A DNA stretch of 64,000 nt from Lepisosteus oculatus (Eukaryota > Chordata > Actinopteri > Semionotiformes > Lepisosteidae): the NCBI RefSeq assembly GCF_040954835.1, contig NC_090712.1, forward strand, positions 2,303,284 through 2,367,283. Reading direction: 5' to 3'. The position numbers and the translations under genes were made by a program. Under the pieces are notes generated by a model. The model did not search any database and was not told where the DNA came from. It worked only from the letters and a program-made list of their open reading frames with translations. Of this stretch, positions 17,265 through 30,220 are shown one piece after another. Each line of letters opens with the position of its first letter. The stretch's first letter is position 1.

Positions 17265-20200
17265 ATGAAGACCCTTCTAGCTGTGGATCCTTCGCCTACC
17301 CTCTCATCTCGCCTCTCAGACTCGAAAGCCATCGGGCTCTCTCCGAGACCTGCACGGGGTTCATAACTCGATCATAATGATACAGCGATATGACCCAAGC
17401 CCAGGTCTGCACCGAAAACCGTGAGAGAGCAGTACCACAGCAATGGGCTGTTTCCTCGTCATCCTGGAGAAGCACGTGACAAGTTCAGTGCGTTTCGATC
17501 GTTCAGGAACATCAAAACCGAAATAAGACTGCCGAGCTGTGTTCACAGTGCAGCACGCATCAAGCAAAATCCACACCTGACACAGATATTGAGAATTTGT
17601 CCATGGTACAGCAACCCCAGAAAAAAGAGACTTGATTTTCAAAAAGTGTCAATAATGAATAAAACCAGTTATGATCGTCTCTCCTGTCCTATACAGTATG
17701 TATCTTTATTTGTACATTTTCTAAAGGATATAATGCATGCTTTTTGGAACCTTTTCGTAAGTCTGCCCTGGTGGAATTCACACCTCTGGACTTTAGTTTT
17801 TAACTTGAATGTCTGTACTAACGTCTTACCGACTTTGAAAAATCAGGTCAGAGATACATATTGTATTGCCTAGGCTATGCAATTCTTGCAGCTTTTTTTA
17901 GTTTGGGGGCACTGCCATCTCCAAATCCTCTCTGTCCCCAGTTCATTTGGAGGGCAGAGATAAGAGCAGAATTAGGAAACTTCACTCCAGAGGCACAATA
18001 GAGAGTGGACTCCTCCGATGACATAACCTCTGTGTTGACAAGTTATCTCGGACATTGCCAGATAATGTGTCGTAGATATATGTGGCTCCTGTCTTGACAG
18101 AATGTCTTCCTCCCATTACAAACCACCAATCTTTTGTCAAGGTTTCTAATGTTTTATGTTAATATTGACAACACTTTGGCTCTTAAACACTATGCCAGTC
18201 ACTCTGTTCAGACTCTCTTAACTGTGTGTTATATACATTTCGGAAAGTAATTTTCTGGGCTTTAGTTAGGTTTTCCAATCTGTGATTTTTGTCAGTTATT
18301 ATCGTGACCATGAGGGCAGTCAGTTTGCGATGTGTTTTTTCTGTTTCGTTTTTAATTAAAATAATTTTAAACAATTATTTTAATACATTCGTTACTTATT
18401 CACGATAAAAGCCTTAGTTGGTTTATATGATTTTTTAAAAATCTCTAGAAATTGTTCCTTGCAATTCATTCTGTTAAAAATGCTTTTTTCCACTATAAAT
18501 CCCTCGTTAACAGATATTTTTTGGGAAAAAAACAGATAGTTCTTCGTTCTGGTTCCTGGAAATCTGCACACCTCCCTCACACTGGGAATACATACAGTAC
18601 ATGCCACACAATAGGAATCAGGAAAGGGAAGTGAACTGTCCTTGAGATCTAAAAATGTCATGAAGCTCACGATATGAAGCCAGGATGTTGTTCTGAAATG
18701 CTGAAGGTTTTCTTTGTACAAATGACTGATTAAAAGGGACTACATCTGCGCTCTCGGTCAAACCCAGCAGTCAGGGAGGCACGGTGACAGAAACAACACT
18801 GGTGTGCAAAAATGGGTGTAGCAAGTATTTTTCATTTTCTGTTTTTAGATGTTATTTAAACAATAGTCTGTTAAACACAATACATGTGCTGAACCTCACT
18901 GAGAGACAGTTTTATCCTTTTTTCAAACTATGTTAACTATATTGCCATGGAAAACAGACATTCCTACCAAAGAAAAATGCTCATTCAATCCACAATCCAC
19001 ATGCATTTACAGTAAATACTTGTATGCGTATTATATACAGCCCGTCCAATGTCAATAAGTACTACTTGGAAGAGCGATAAGTATGAGACAGCTTTCCTTT
19101 CCTTATTTAAATCAAGTACACCGAAAACTTTTCTTTACAACCCACAGACAATAATAAGAAACAAAACGTACTGTAGGAGTAGGCAAAACATTTCATTCTT
19201 GCCATGTGTTAGGCTGGTGTTAAATGTTTGTTGATCGAAGATATGAGTATTCATTTCGTGATTTCCAAATCAAGCACTTTTTTTTTCCCTCACAAAAGCC
19301 CACCAGACCCTCAGCTTATAAAACCCTGAGCCCATGGTACCCAGACTTCTGCATTGTTATTCTGCCCCAGCTTGAAAAACACACAACTTGGGAGGCGGTG
19401 GAGGGGGTTGTAGAGTAGTGGGGTGAGTGGACAGCCAGGAGGGGGGTGCGTCACATCTTTGTGATCACCCCCAGCGTTCTCTAAACACAAAGAAAGCTGG
19501 GATCTCTCTGCGTGTCTGCTCTGGGTCACTGCAAGCATTCACTGCCTTGGTGGGAAACACAGCGATCGTTAATCCGATCTCCTTGCTGTCTGACACCAAA
19601 AGCTTGACTGTAAAGACCAAAAAAAAACGTGGAGGCGCAGTCTCAACTTCTGCAGCTTCCCTTCCTCCGTGAGGGACAATGCAGGGCATCGTGAAGGATT
19701 AACATAATACATTTTGCTTTACTGCCTTAATCACGGAGATTCCAACTCTTAGGAGAAGTCCATCAACAGTCCAGTGCGACTCCATCTGCAACGAAAGAGG
19801 CTGTTGGCTTGTGAGTTAATTATTTGTGGATCGCTGGGCCCTGTTTTTTTTTGCGACATGGGCGATGTGGGCGAATGTTTGATCAATGCTGTGAAGAGCT
19901 CTGACATGATGATGAATCGCTCCTTGTTGGCAATGCATATCAGCAAGTGCAGGTCGTCTTTGAAGCCGGGAGCTGATGTTTGGTAACAGTGTCTCTGCCT
20001 TGCCTGCCCTAGAATACTAATGAGAGGGCTGCAGCTGTCAAGCTCCGAGATGCACAAATCAATTGTTTCATATTGTGGCCCCATTGAACCCCAGTGGGAC
20101 TCTTTCATGGGAGTGATGTTAACATTGAAAAGACGCAATTCTTTCAGGCCTGTGGAAGGCACTTTGTCACCTCTTTATCTGAATTAATTCAGATTTTTAT

Positions 20201-20802
20201 TACGTAAATGATGTATATATGAAATCTGATTTGTTCCATGTTATTTGAATAGATTATACAGTATGATAGGCCTTCTAAAAGCTGAAAGTTGAGAAATGGC
20301 CTCTTTGAGCGTGTCTCATTGACTGGAAAAGAGAGAATGTTCAGCTCAGCCATGAAGAATTAAATACGGACCTAGAGCAAGCGGAAGAAAAAGAGGTGCT
20401 CAGCATTGAGCATGACTGCTCTAAAATAAGTGTCTTGATGTTGTTTCCCTTGGACTCTGCTTGTACCACTGTGCCTGAAAATCCAAAAGAAATGTATCCA
20501 TAAAAAGTGATACATTTTTGATACAAACCCAATGAGAAATGCATGATGAATAAGGACCCACATAAATCAAGTAATAACTTACCATTTTCAATATTCTATT
20601 GATTACTTCCACCATAGAGAACACACCATCAAAAGACTTGAATTCTATTTAACATGTGTGAGCTACTCTTTGACATTCCTTATGAAAAACAGAAATATAA
20701 AATAAGAAAAAAACCCTTCCAAATATCATTAGGTTGAGCTTTAACTGACGTTAAAGCTTGGTAGAAGAGATCTGCATACACTACAATTTGCAGAGGAGAC
20801 AC
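17265..20802. other. Intergenic, nothing recognised
   Basis: No credible exon or known repeat on either strand. Frames up to about 150 codons (for example 17421-17873) lack family similarity and are interpreted as chance. Base composition is AT-rich with scattered T runs. Confidence 0.4.
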
Positions 20803-20803
20803 C

Positions 20804-20847
<44 letters not shown>

Positions 20848-20936
20848 GTAGTAGTAGTAATCAACAATAATAATAGTCAACAACAATACTACTACTACTA
20901 CTACTACTACTACTAATAATAATAATAATAATAATA
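20803..20936. repeat. Compound trinucleotide microsatellite with inverted arms
   Basis: (TAA)n, then (TAG)4 at 20846-20857, a mixed spacer, then (TAC)9 at 20887-20913 and (TAA)n. The TAG and TAC blocks are reverse-complementary in register, so the tract can fold into a hairpin. It is likely length-polymorphic. Confidence 0.95.
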
Positions 20937-21589
20937 TCGGAAATAGGCCCTGGTTAAAGGATGTTCTGCTTCTTTTGCGTTAGGTTACAAAAAAACATTT
21001 TACTCTGCTGGGAGTGTAAGCTTGGATCTTGAAATCCAGAGGCTGTAGTGTATCCTGAATCTGACAGGAATTCCCAAGGGAATTTCACAGCTGGCCAAAT
21101 GCCTGCCAAGGCCAAGCAGAGTTCAAAGTTGGACAGTGTTTCCAATCACAGCAGAGACACCAGTAACTTGCTTGGAGTTCTGGGGTTAACAGAGGCAGAA
21201 GCAGCAGATGCTCTTCCAGGGCAGGTATCTGAGGAAAGAGTCTCTCTGGGCCGGGGCACTGAACTGGACTATGAATTGGGAGTCCGAAGGAGGGAGGAGC
21301 GATATGCACTAATTCTCAGTTTTGTAAATCAAACATTGTACTCACAGTACTCACTTGCTGATGCTCTATCATGGAAACAGTGCAGTGCAAAGGGTAGCAA
21401 AGGAAGGCACTGTTGTGTAAGCAACACGCAAATCTGATTCGGAGTAGGGCCGGCCTTCTATATTAGAATAAAAAAAATATTATTTTTTAGGACATAGTGT
21501 CTGTGGAAGGGAGAGGGTGTGCGCTATAGACTTTCCCTGAGAGACATGCTCTGGTGCACATTCCACAGTGAAAATTGCATTCCCAGCAT

Positions 21590-21780
21590 CTCATTATCCC
21601 ACTACTCCTCTCCTCCTGGTAACGCAGGGAGCAGGGAGCTGAACTAATTGGAATAAAAGCAGCCGGGCGAACTGACTCAGCTCTGCTCGGAGGCTCATTG
21701 TTCGCAGGAAAAGAATTAATGACCAGTCCTCCCTCTGGGCCCCTCCCTCGCCACACACACACACAGAGATAGAGGAAACC
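21590..21780. promoter_or_regulatory. Candidate enhancer-like segment (AP-1/NF-E2 and homeodomain motifs)
   Basis: Contains ACTGACTCAGCTC (TGACTCAGC core), CTAATTGG, AGAATTAATGACC and a short CA run. A second segment at about 37620-37760 has the same pairing of GTGAGTCAGCC with CTAATTAG. The regulatory role is inferred only from motif content and from lying between rhou and rab4a. Confidence 0.25.
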
Positions 21781-22059
21781 TCACTGGGCCAGGCTGAGAG
21801 GTGCTGCAAACTGTAACTAAACCCGCTGAAAACCAGACAGGAGGACTCTGACACTGGGGCCCTTTGTGAAGACAAGGGGGGAACAGTGGCCCATGTGCTT
21901 TCCGAAAGGCAGCGTTCAGCAGAAATTGACTCCAGCTCTTGTACTACTGATTTAAATGACATTTAGTCACATATGATACCATATGATGCAGCTTAATTGT
22001 CTGATTTCTCAGTATATTATGCATCTGAAAAGGAGTTACAGTACCCTGGGATGTTTTCC

Positions 22060-22275
22060 TTTTATTTCAATTCAATTTATTTTTATATAGCGCCTTTCAT
22101 AACATGGTTGCCACAAGGCACTTAACACAGCAAGTGACCATACATGTTGTCAATACAGAAAAGAAAAGACCAGAAGACAACAGAGGAGAGGAACCAAAAA
22201 CTCCTTAGTAAGGAGAAAAACAACCTCTCTAGGGGTCCAAGGTCAACTGGCTGCCCAACCCCTCTGGGCACGCTA
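22060..22275. repeat. Unclassified fish interspersed repeat
   Basis: Begins 'ttcaatttatttttatatagcgcctttca' in pieces and runs through 'gaggaaccaaaaactcctta', 'aacctctctaggggtccaagg' and 'ctggctgcccaacccctctgggca'. This wording recurs in many fish genomes as a dispersed repeat. I cannot assign a class. Confidence 0.5.
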
Positions 22276-22499
22276 GCGTTATGCAATTGAAAACAGGAAT
22301 AAATGAGTAAGGGACTTTAACCTCATCTGCCAAACAATCATCAATATTTTGAATTAGAATGAACAAAAAAAGGGCTATAATGAGAGCAGACTATTCAAAC
22401 AATCCATTTGGTAATTAGTAGCTAATACCCCCATCCTCATGTTGCACCCATCACTTGCTGGCATAGGCTCTGGCTCTGGGAGTTAGAAAATTGCTGGAT

Positions 22500-22640
22500 G
22501 GATAAGAACATAAGAAAAGTTATAAATGAGAAGAGGCCAGCCAGCCAGTCTGTTTGGTAATTACTAGCTAATTGATTAAAGGATCTCTTCCAGCTGACTC
22601 TTGAAAGACACCAAGTCACTGGCGTCAACAGTACCTCTTG
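22500..22640 (-). repeat. CR1-like LINE 3' end
   Basis: On the minus strand the sequence translates as VDASDLVSFKSQLEEIL then stop, which matches the C-terminus of CR1-type LINE ORF2. The short 3' UTR follows (CTGGCTGGCCTCTTCTCATT) and ends TTATGTTCTTATC at 22501. Copies of the same end in plus orientation lie at 46262-46350 and 48890-48995. Confidence 0.6.
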
Positions 22641-25029
22641 TTGGCTTTAAATGCATGGTCACAAATAGGAGAAGCCGGTAGCGCAAACAGAAGGAAAAAT
22701 ATTCATTTTCTGCCGCTCTCTGTGCATGTCCTGCCCATTTTCAAGGCAAGTAACTGTACTGCCTGTTTGTAGCCACACGTGACTGTAGCTTTTGTTCACA
22801 GCTCTTTAAGTCTTGTTCACTGAAGGTTTTGGGTGGTGAAAAAAAAAAAGAATTGAACTGAACCAAATAATTATGATTCACAATTCCAGTACATAAATTC
22901 AGCTTACAATGTTTTGAATTGAAAAGTAAATTTTCCTACTCAAATATAGTCCGTTACACAAAAAGATCGATATGTCCAATACACATATGTACAATATAGA
23001 CAGTACTCTATATAGTCAATGGAAGAAATATACATAGAAAGGGGTGTTTTAAAGTGTGGGATGCATGGATGGATCAAGTGCCTGTTATGGTACATTAGAG
23101 CCATGATAGGTGTTAAAGACTGAGGGAAGTCACAAACCTTAAATTTAATTTATCGTGATTTTACAAGATCCAAATACATGAAAATAAACTGAACTCCATT
23201 TTTTGGATGAAAAATATTGTCAAATGGCAGAAATCAAGAATGAATTGATACCATTAAAACAATGGAATGCATTTGACTTCTGATCACAAACACTGACCGT
23301 TGCAAAACCCAGTATTAGGTCTGGAGAAGAGTATTCGCGCACAGAAAGGACCGACTTCAAGCCAGATTAATTTCCAATTGTGCATGTGACGCGTGTTGGT
23401 CAACCAAGACAAGAAAGACAGCTCTGTCACACAAAAACCTACCATCAGCTGTATCTGCTGAGCTGGTAGCTGAAGCAGGGTGTTTAGATTGACTCTTGTC
23501 CCATGTCAGTCCACAGTGTAGCCTTCCCTGGCCACGGTTACAGAGTGCAAAATGGTTTTTTAAGTGCTGGATGCGTTGTGCACACCCGTCTTGGAAATCT
23601 CACATCCCCACTGAGTGTTAAGTTTGGTGATCTTCCCAGCGGCCACAGCTTTCTTCTCATCTACCCACGATGCTACAGGGTTGCAGGCCCATGCAGCGAT
23701 GGAACACTTAATGTACGATGACTTTTTCTGTGTCAGCACATCATTCTCAGTTCCCCAGAAGAACTCTGATTTAATCGGACTGAGACAGGCAAGGCTTTCC
23801 CACAATGAATAGGAACATTTTAGATTTGGGAAAATGTCAGCAACAAAATGATGAGAGAACATAATAACATGGCAAAAGTTTGATCTGGAACAAAGAACTT
23901 TGCTAAACAATTTGTTGATGAAGGTTTATTAAAGGTAATTTCCGCACCCTCTAACCTTATCAGTAAAAAATAAAACAACTTTTAAAGATAACTACACTTA
24001 CTTTATATTGAATAGAGGCTTTTTCGTGGACTGCTTTGGAGCTAGGAGTAGGATTTGGTTACATATCACGTTAGAGGACTCGGGAACAGGTGCTTGGAAG
24101 ACAGCAGATGGTCCTGTATGTCCTTAGTGGTAATTGGTGCTAATTGAAGAGCAATGTCACCACAAAGACTGTTGTCCCTGAGGTTTTATTGACCTTTCTG
24201 ATTTCATTAAGCAGAAGTCTGAGTGAAAAAGAGAAAAAGCTCTCAGTATAGGTCCTGGTCTCCTTTTTCTCTGGCCGGGAGGCCAGCCCTCAGCCAAGCA
24301 GATTGAGCTACAATTTTGCTCCATGATGCTTTCATCTTGGGTGTTGTCATTCCTCGTGAACTATAGTTGGGAAACATGTCACCATGACCTTATCCTGGAT
24401 TTAAAATGAAAATGTCAGACTGTTCTGCAGTCCAGCCCCTGAGATACACAGTTATGACAAACTGGAAAAAAACCCCAACAAAAGACACTTTGGCATAGGC
24501 TAAGCTTGTATGTCAGTGCGAATGGGAGCAGACACAAATACCAAAGTGTGTTGCAGTGTGTTCTTGAGCATCACGCAGCACCTAACACAGATGAAGGTGC
24601 ATAAGACAGTAGCGATACCTGTGGAACAGACGTTTTTTCAAGGGAAGACTGGATTATACCACTTCAGATTAGAGGTGTTCACAGTACTAAGGCAGGGCTA
24701 CATTCCTTTGACATGAGTCCGGAGTGAGAATATTTCAACTACCATTGTGCTTTTAGTGTTTTAGTCTTTTCTGGTCTGGTGAAAAAAAACAAACATTTGA
24801 AACCTCCGTTTACTTACACAGGAGGGGTGTTTGTTTAAAAACGCTCTTCCTTTCTTGTCGGGATTCAGTCTTCTCTGAAGATCCACTATAGTCTACATTA
24901 CAAGAAGCATCAATGTCAGTCAAGCAAACTTGAGAAAGGATCAGATCTCCCTTTCCTCGGCACCAGAGGCATACACTGCTTATTATTCTCCATCTTAAAT
25001 GATTTTTTTTCTTATAATTGTGACCCTGT
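22641..25029. other. Intergenic, nothing recognised
   Basis: No exon-like or known repeat sequence identified on either strand. Short frames are unsupported. Confidence 0.4.
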
Positions 25030-26040
25030 GTGCTTGTTTGACTACTGAAGTAGTTCTCAGGGTTGGCTGTGTCTCTGCCCCATACAATTTTGTAGATGTA
25101 GATTAAATCTCTTAATCTCCTTTTTTCTAGACAGAAGAAAATTAGGATCTTTGCCCAGTCCTCTAGTCTTTAACCTGGCTGTATATGACAATTCTCTGAG
25201 ACCAGGAGTCATTCTTGCTGTGCTTCTTTGAACTAAGAATACGATATCCTTTTGTGGTGTGGTGACCAAAACCAAACACAATATTAGATGAGGTCTTCCT
25301 AATGCTTTGCAAAACTGAAACATTACTTCTCGGGATATGATTCCACACATTTTGCTACACACCCTGGCTTTCGGTTTGCTTTGTTATTGCTTCCCCAGTC
25401 TTAATGAGGATATAAAAGAATCTATTTAAACACCCAGATCGCTCTCATACTGTAAGTTGCTTCCTGCAACTCAGAAGCACCCGTGTGATATGTGTAGTGT
25501 TCCTACTTCCTGTGCTTGATTGAGTTCAATTTTATTTGCCAGGAGTTTTCCCCAGTCCAAGGTTTTTACCAAGTCAGTCCAAGTAATTCTCTTGCCACTA
25601 TTTTGGTGTTTCCACTTGCCCTGTTTGTAATGGCTTTACGACATCAGCACTGTGGCTCAGGATCTGCGTCTGTGACTGGAAGGTTGCCGGTTCAAATCCC
25701 ATAGCTGGCAGAGGAATCCTACTCTGTTGGGCCCCTGAGCAAGGCCCTTAACCCCAGCTACTCCAGGGGTGCCGTACAATGGCAGACCCTGCGCTCTGAC
25801 CCCAAGCTTCTCTCCCTGTCTGTGTGTCTCATGGAGAGAAAGCTGGGGTATGTGAAAAGATGAATTCCTAATGCAAGAAATAATGATGTTATGTTATGTT
25901 AAATCATTGATACAGATGTGGAAGATCAATGCTCCTAAAATGGACCCATGTGGGATATTGCTACTTACCGCTACTTAGACCATGTTTCCTGTTTCTTAAC
26001 CATGTGCTAATCCAGTTACTTGTAATTGTTTCTAGAGAAT
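25030..26040 (-). mobile_element. Degenerate CR1-like LINE interrupted by a SINE
   Basis: On the minus strand the reverse-transcriptase box IPHGSILGALIFHICIND can be read at about 25908-25962. It corresponds to the usual GVPQGSVLGPLLFLIYIND. Further 3' comes KALGRPHLILC, then VQRSTARMTPGLRELSY (25057-25330), matching the C-terminal region of CR1-type ORF2 (KALVRPHLEYC, VQRRATKMIPGLR). A family-2 SINE (25645-25900) sits between the two parts. Stops and frameshifts show it is dead. Confidence 0.7.
25645..25900 (+). repeat. tRNA-derived SINE, family 2, copy 2
   Basis: Same element as 13806-14077: head 'cactgtggctcaggatctgc', B-box-like 'ccggttcaaatccc', shared body and 'atgcaagaaat' tail. It has inserted into the older CR1-like LINE, which gives relative ages for the two families. 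Confidence 0.82.
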
Positions 26041-29000
26041 GATAATGGGTTACCATTGTTTAAGGTTTGAGTTGTAATTTCTCAGTGTAGTAACCATACT
26101 GAAAAAAAACACCAGAACTGGTCAATAAAGCCAAATGACACCTTATGGAGGTAAAATGGAAGATTTTAGGCGAGGTGAAATAATTGATTAATGGATAGCA
26201 ATAATTTAATTTTATTTAAAAAAAAACACTTTTGAAGAGTGTTCAAAATAAACATATTTGTAATTATTTTGTAAGAAATGTCTCTTTCTGAAATAAACAT
26301 AATTGAGAACATACATGGAACATTTTTGGAATTCGAACATTTGAGCCCATTCAATAATTACAGTATTACGAAATACTTTCATCTGATCTAACAAGCAATA
26401 ATGTGTGACTTTCATGAAGAACACATGCTTGTCCTGCTCTCTGCTATTTTTTCTGACAGGTTCAGTTAGCAGAAACCCTTTGGGTTGCCACATGACCAGG
26501 GACAGAGCCAGCTTTATCAGAACGCACCCTTACCATAAACCGTAACTTGAGCTTGGTAAATGTCACATCAGCATGTTTGTTTTTCCATCTGCAAAAAAAA
26601 AAGATAAGAAAAAGTTTCCTGGGGAATGTACAGGATTGCCTCCGTGAGCAGAGAAGAGCTGTTGAAAGAGTGCCTGGCATTTTGAAGTGGGTCTTTGTTG
26701 TTTTTTCCATTTTATATCAAACAAAACTCATGGAGAGAATGAGTCTTGGTTTGTTACGGAATGTCTTTATCGCGTACGAGAACGATCTGGGGGGGTATTG
26801 AAGAGGTTGAGGGATGTGTGGGATTTTGTTGATAAGATATCTGGAAGCAAAAATGGCAAAAGAAGGAGATTCAAATGTATATGTGTCTTAACTGTCTACG
26901 TCCCATTCAGAATCTTTTTTCTTAAACTAAGCTGCTTATCTATCAGATATACCAAGAGCTTCTTGGAAGTGGCAGAGCTTGCCTTGTTCTGTGTAAAAGA
27001 AATAACCTGCTGTTCAAGTTCATTTTAGCATGGCGGATCGCAAGGAACTTCATTATTCTACAGCATGGTTTAGGCCGAAAGACCTGCTCTCGTTTGCAGT
27101 CTTTCTTACTATCCTATTAGTAAAGTATTGTAAGACAGGAGGGGAAGGGTTTCAAGGCAGACATCCGATCCAGAAAACAGTTTCAAACCTGGATTGAAAC
27201 TGGTTCTCTAGGCAGCACATCGCCTAATGCCTCCGTTCTGCTGTAGCTGCCACATGTATCTCTGGAAATGTGCTGAAAAGGATGCATGCAACACTGTGTG
27301 CACAAAACAGGGTTCCCATTTATGTACTTTCAAATGGGCTGCACCAAGTGTCTCCCCAACACCTCAGCCATGCCAGTTACTGATATCAAGGAGCTGGACA
27401 TCTTTCAGAAGGTTTCCACTTATATTTTTACCTTCTCACGTTATCCATTTGCAATCTTGCTGTTTAACTCTCTTTTCACTCTTTTTTGTTCTGCTTTCTT
27501 CCATGCCAGACCTGTCACTGTATACATATATAACTGGCCTGGCCATTCCCCAACCGCTTCTTTCAAATTTCTATGCTACACACGTTTCCTGAGAACTAGA
27601 GATGTGTTGTGACACATCCCACTCGTAACACCAATGTAACAGAACAGTGAGTCAGATAGCACTGTTGCCCAAATGTACGAAAACCAGCATGTTGCTACTT
27701 TTCCAAAACGGAAAGAATGGGCCTGTGTGCTTTTGTCTTCTGCCATTGCCTAGGTGCACTTCCAGTGTTTCCATGATGAGGTCTTTTTCACCTAGGGCCA
27801 GTTTCTTGCCAGAGGCATCACAATGTGAATGTCTAATATGGTTCCTTATGAGTGGCATATTTCAGCATTCGCTTCTTAAAAGGACAAAACTGGTCTCCCT
27901 CCTAATGGGAGAAGACATGGGCTTTTTAGATCGCAGTTACAGGGGGCCTTAATATTGTTTTTCATTTATACCTACTTAAATATCCTATCCCCTTGCTAAA
28001 GTACGATAATGTTCAGATCTGTGTATACACTGTATGCAGTCTGAATAGAAATCCCAGGATCATCTGGTGTTAACTGTCCGATATCTGGGTTTACTGCAAT
28101 GCCTTAATTTTGTTCCCCCTGCTGTTAATGTTGATCCTGTGGAGATTACCAGGAATAATGGGCTGTGAAGGAGAAGGCCTGGAACTACATCTAAAAGACC
28201 AAACGTCTGAAATTTTAATTTAGATCTGAAACACATAACTTCTTTCTAAATACACATCATAATGACACGGTATTCATTTCAAAGGTGGATAAAGTATGTG
28301 TTCAATAAAATACTTGTTAGTTAGGCTGGAGATTGTAGAACCCACCCCAAAAATGTAACCTATCAGTTGTCTCTATGTATTATTTTTTACATTTGAGTAT
28401 AAGTTTAAATTGGTTTTTAAGTGATACGTAAAGTGACTGAGCTGTACACCACTTCACAAATCTCGGTTATCTCCCATTGCCAGCTCTCTGCCTCTCTGTA
28501 AACTGGTGCTTAGTCAGCAGGGGTGACTAAGACACGTATTTCCAAAAACTTCCCACCCAACACATGGAAAACAGAAGGTGAGGTATGTCTACCTCGGAAA
28601 CAAAAAGAATAACAGTGTATGGCAGATTATTTCAAATTTTGATTTGGTGTGCATTGCCAAGAATAATGGAAATAGAGATACTGGAACTATGTACTATCAC
28701 AAATGGTGCTGTTACCACAGGAGAGTTTTAATTTGGCCAGGTACATTTATGTATGCACATGTGGTGAGTTTGGAGATTAGAGTAAGGGTTAGAGCTGGAT
28801 GGCTGGGGCCAAGGCAAACTTTTACAGGCAGGTCTCAGTGAACAGATTCCCAAAACACACCTGTCAGCTAGAAAATAGTACTGTTGTATTAACAATGCAA
28901 GAAATAAATCCAATTCCTCAAAACAGAGCCCTAGCTCTAACTATACATCCACCGAATAGACATTCTGTATCAATACAGATGGGCAGCTAAGCTAATTACA

Positions 29001-29330
29001 AGTTACAAAAACCAAAGCCTGTCTTCTAAAAACTTTTTTAAATGAAAAAAACTCACAACACTCACTTACTTAATTTAATTGCTTCTCTCTGTGTACCACG
29101 CATGACAGAGGCTCTGCTATCTTGCTAGACAGCAGAAATCAGGAGCCCACGGAAACCTACTCTTCCTGGTTTTCAATTGTCACCTGACCAATTGCCTTCC
29201 TCCAATCAGTCAGGTGACAAGATGGCAGGTCGTTCCCCATAGCTTTCTGCTCTCTTATACAGTACATCCATTCTCAGGCGCCCAGTAGCAGTACAGACAA
29301 TTCATCCTGAAAGATTAGCAGTACCTGCTC
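26041..29330. other. Intergenic, nothing recognised
   Basis: AT-rich sequence without credible exons. The frames at 27227-27592 and 27286-27612 overlap in different phases and have no recognisable domain, so neither is supported as a gene. Confidence 0.4.
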
Positions 29331-29334
29331 TGTT

Positions 29335-29400
29335 GACACGTCAGCTAACCTGCTTATCTCTTTAGCAGATAAAAGGCCCTATCAGGTGACCTTTGACTAC
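29335..29400. promoter_or_regulatory. Candidate GATA/DR1 regulatory block 1
   Basis: CTTATCT (29353-29359) and AGATAAAAG (29368-29376) form inverted GATA sites. TGACCTTTGAC (29387-29397) is an 11-of-12 match to the DR1 element bound by RXR, PPAR and HNF4 receptors. A stronger version of the same combination is at 38326-38430. Role inferred from motifs only. Confidence 0.3.
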
Positions 29401-29907
29401 CATCCCATCACTACTGGAATATAAAAAAGTAGCCTTGCTGTACTAATAAATAACAAAATAGCTAAGCAACCTTTTCCTCCAGATATAGAGAGGCCACATG
29501 ATTTTTTTGTTCTTTTCACCCAATTAACATCAGACAACTGTCTTTAAATCCAGCAGATAGATAATAAAGTGGGAAAGAGATACAAATGGTGACTTGATCG
29601 TGAGTATTAATTGTCTGAGTGATAACTGAGTGGGTTGTTCAGTTTTAGTCATGGTTTCTGTGAGGCTGTCGAAAAAGTCATATTCTGGAAGGAAACTAAA
29701 CTTCCAGATATAGACGGATTACCTGATCTACCCAATTAACAAGGTAACATAACAGGCCTGTCAAGGTGAACATAAACCAATTTCAGTCAACAAAACTGAG
29801 ATTGTGATTTATTCCAGTACTTCATCTGGTCTACGTCTTCTATTTTAGCTGAGAGGACAGTAAGTAAGAATAAATCAGTGAAATTGACACTGAGAATAAT
29901 AGCTATG

Positions 29908-30220
29908 AGTGGCACAGTGGCAGGGCAGTTAGAGTTGCTGCCAAACAGCTCTTAGGTCCTGGTTTCAATCCTGAATAGGAGCACCTTCTGCATGGAGTCT
30001 GCACATTCCTGTGGGTTTTTCCTGGTGCTGTGGTTTCCTTCCTCATTCCGAATACATGCTGGCTAGGTTTATTCCAGTCTCAATTGTCCCATGTTTGCTT
30101 ACATTGCTTGTGTGCGTGCTGGCCTGGCCTTCAGTTGGCCCGGAGCAGAATGCTTCTCAGATGGGCTCCAGGTTTCTGCAGCCCTTAACTGGAATGTCTG
30201 ACAACGGATGGAGAATAAAG
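29908..30220 (+). repeat. V-SINE-type tRNA-derived SINE
   Basis: Head GTGGCACAGTGGCAGGGCAG, B-box-like TGGTTTCAATCCT, then the body segments 'catggagtctgcacattcctgtggg' (interrupted by changes) and 'ggctccaggtttctgcagccc', ending near 'aacggatggagaataaa'. Same family as 613-918. Confidence 0.65.

Noticed and set aside
21048-21437. 129-codon plus-strand frame
   Set aside because: No recognisable domain, no splice context, and an overlapping frame on the other strand. Not supported as a gene.
27227-27612. Overlapping frames of 121 and 108 codons
   Set aside because: Two phases over the same sequence, Cys/Ser/Phe-rich chance translation, no family resemblance.
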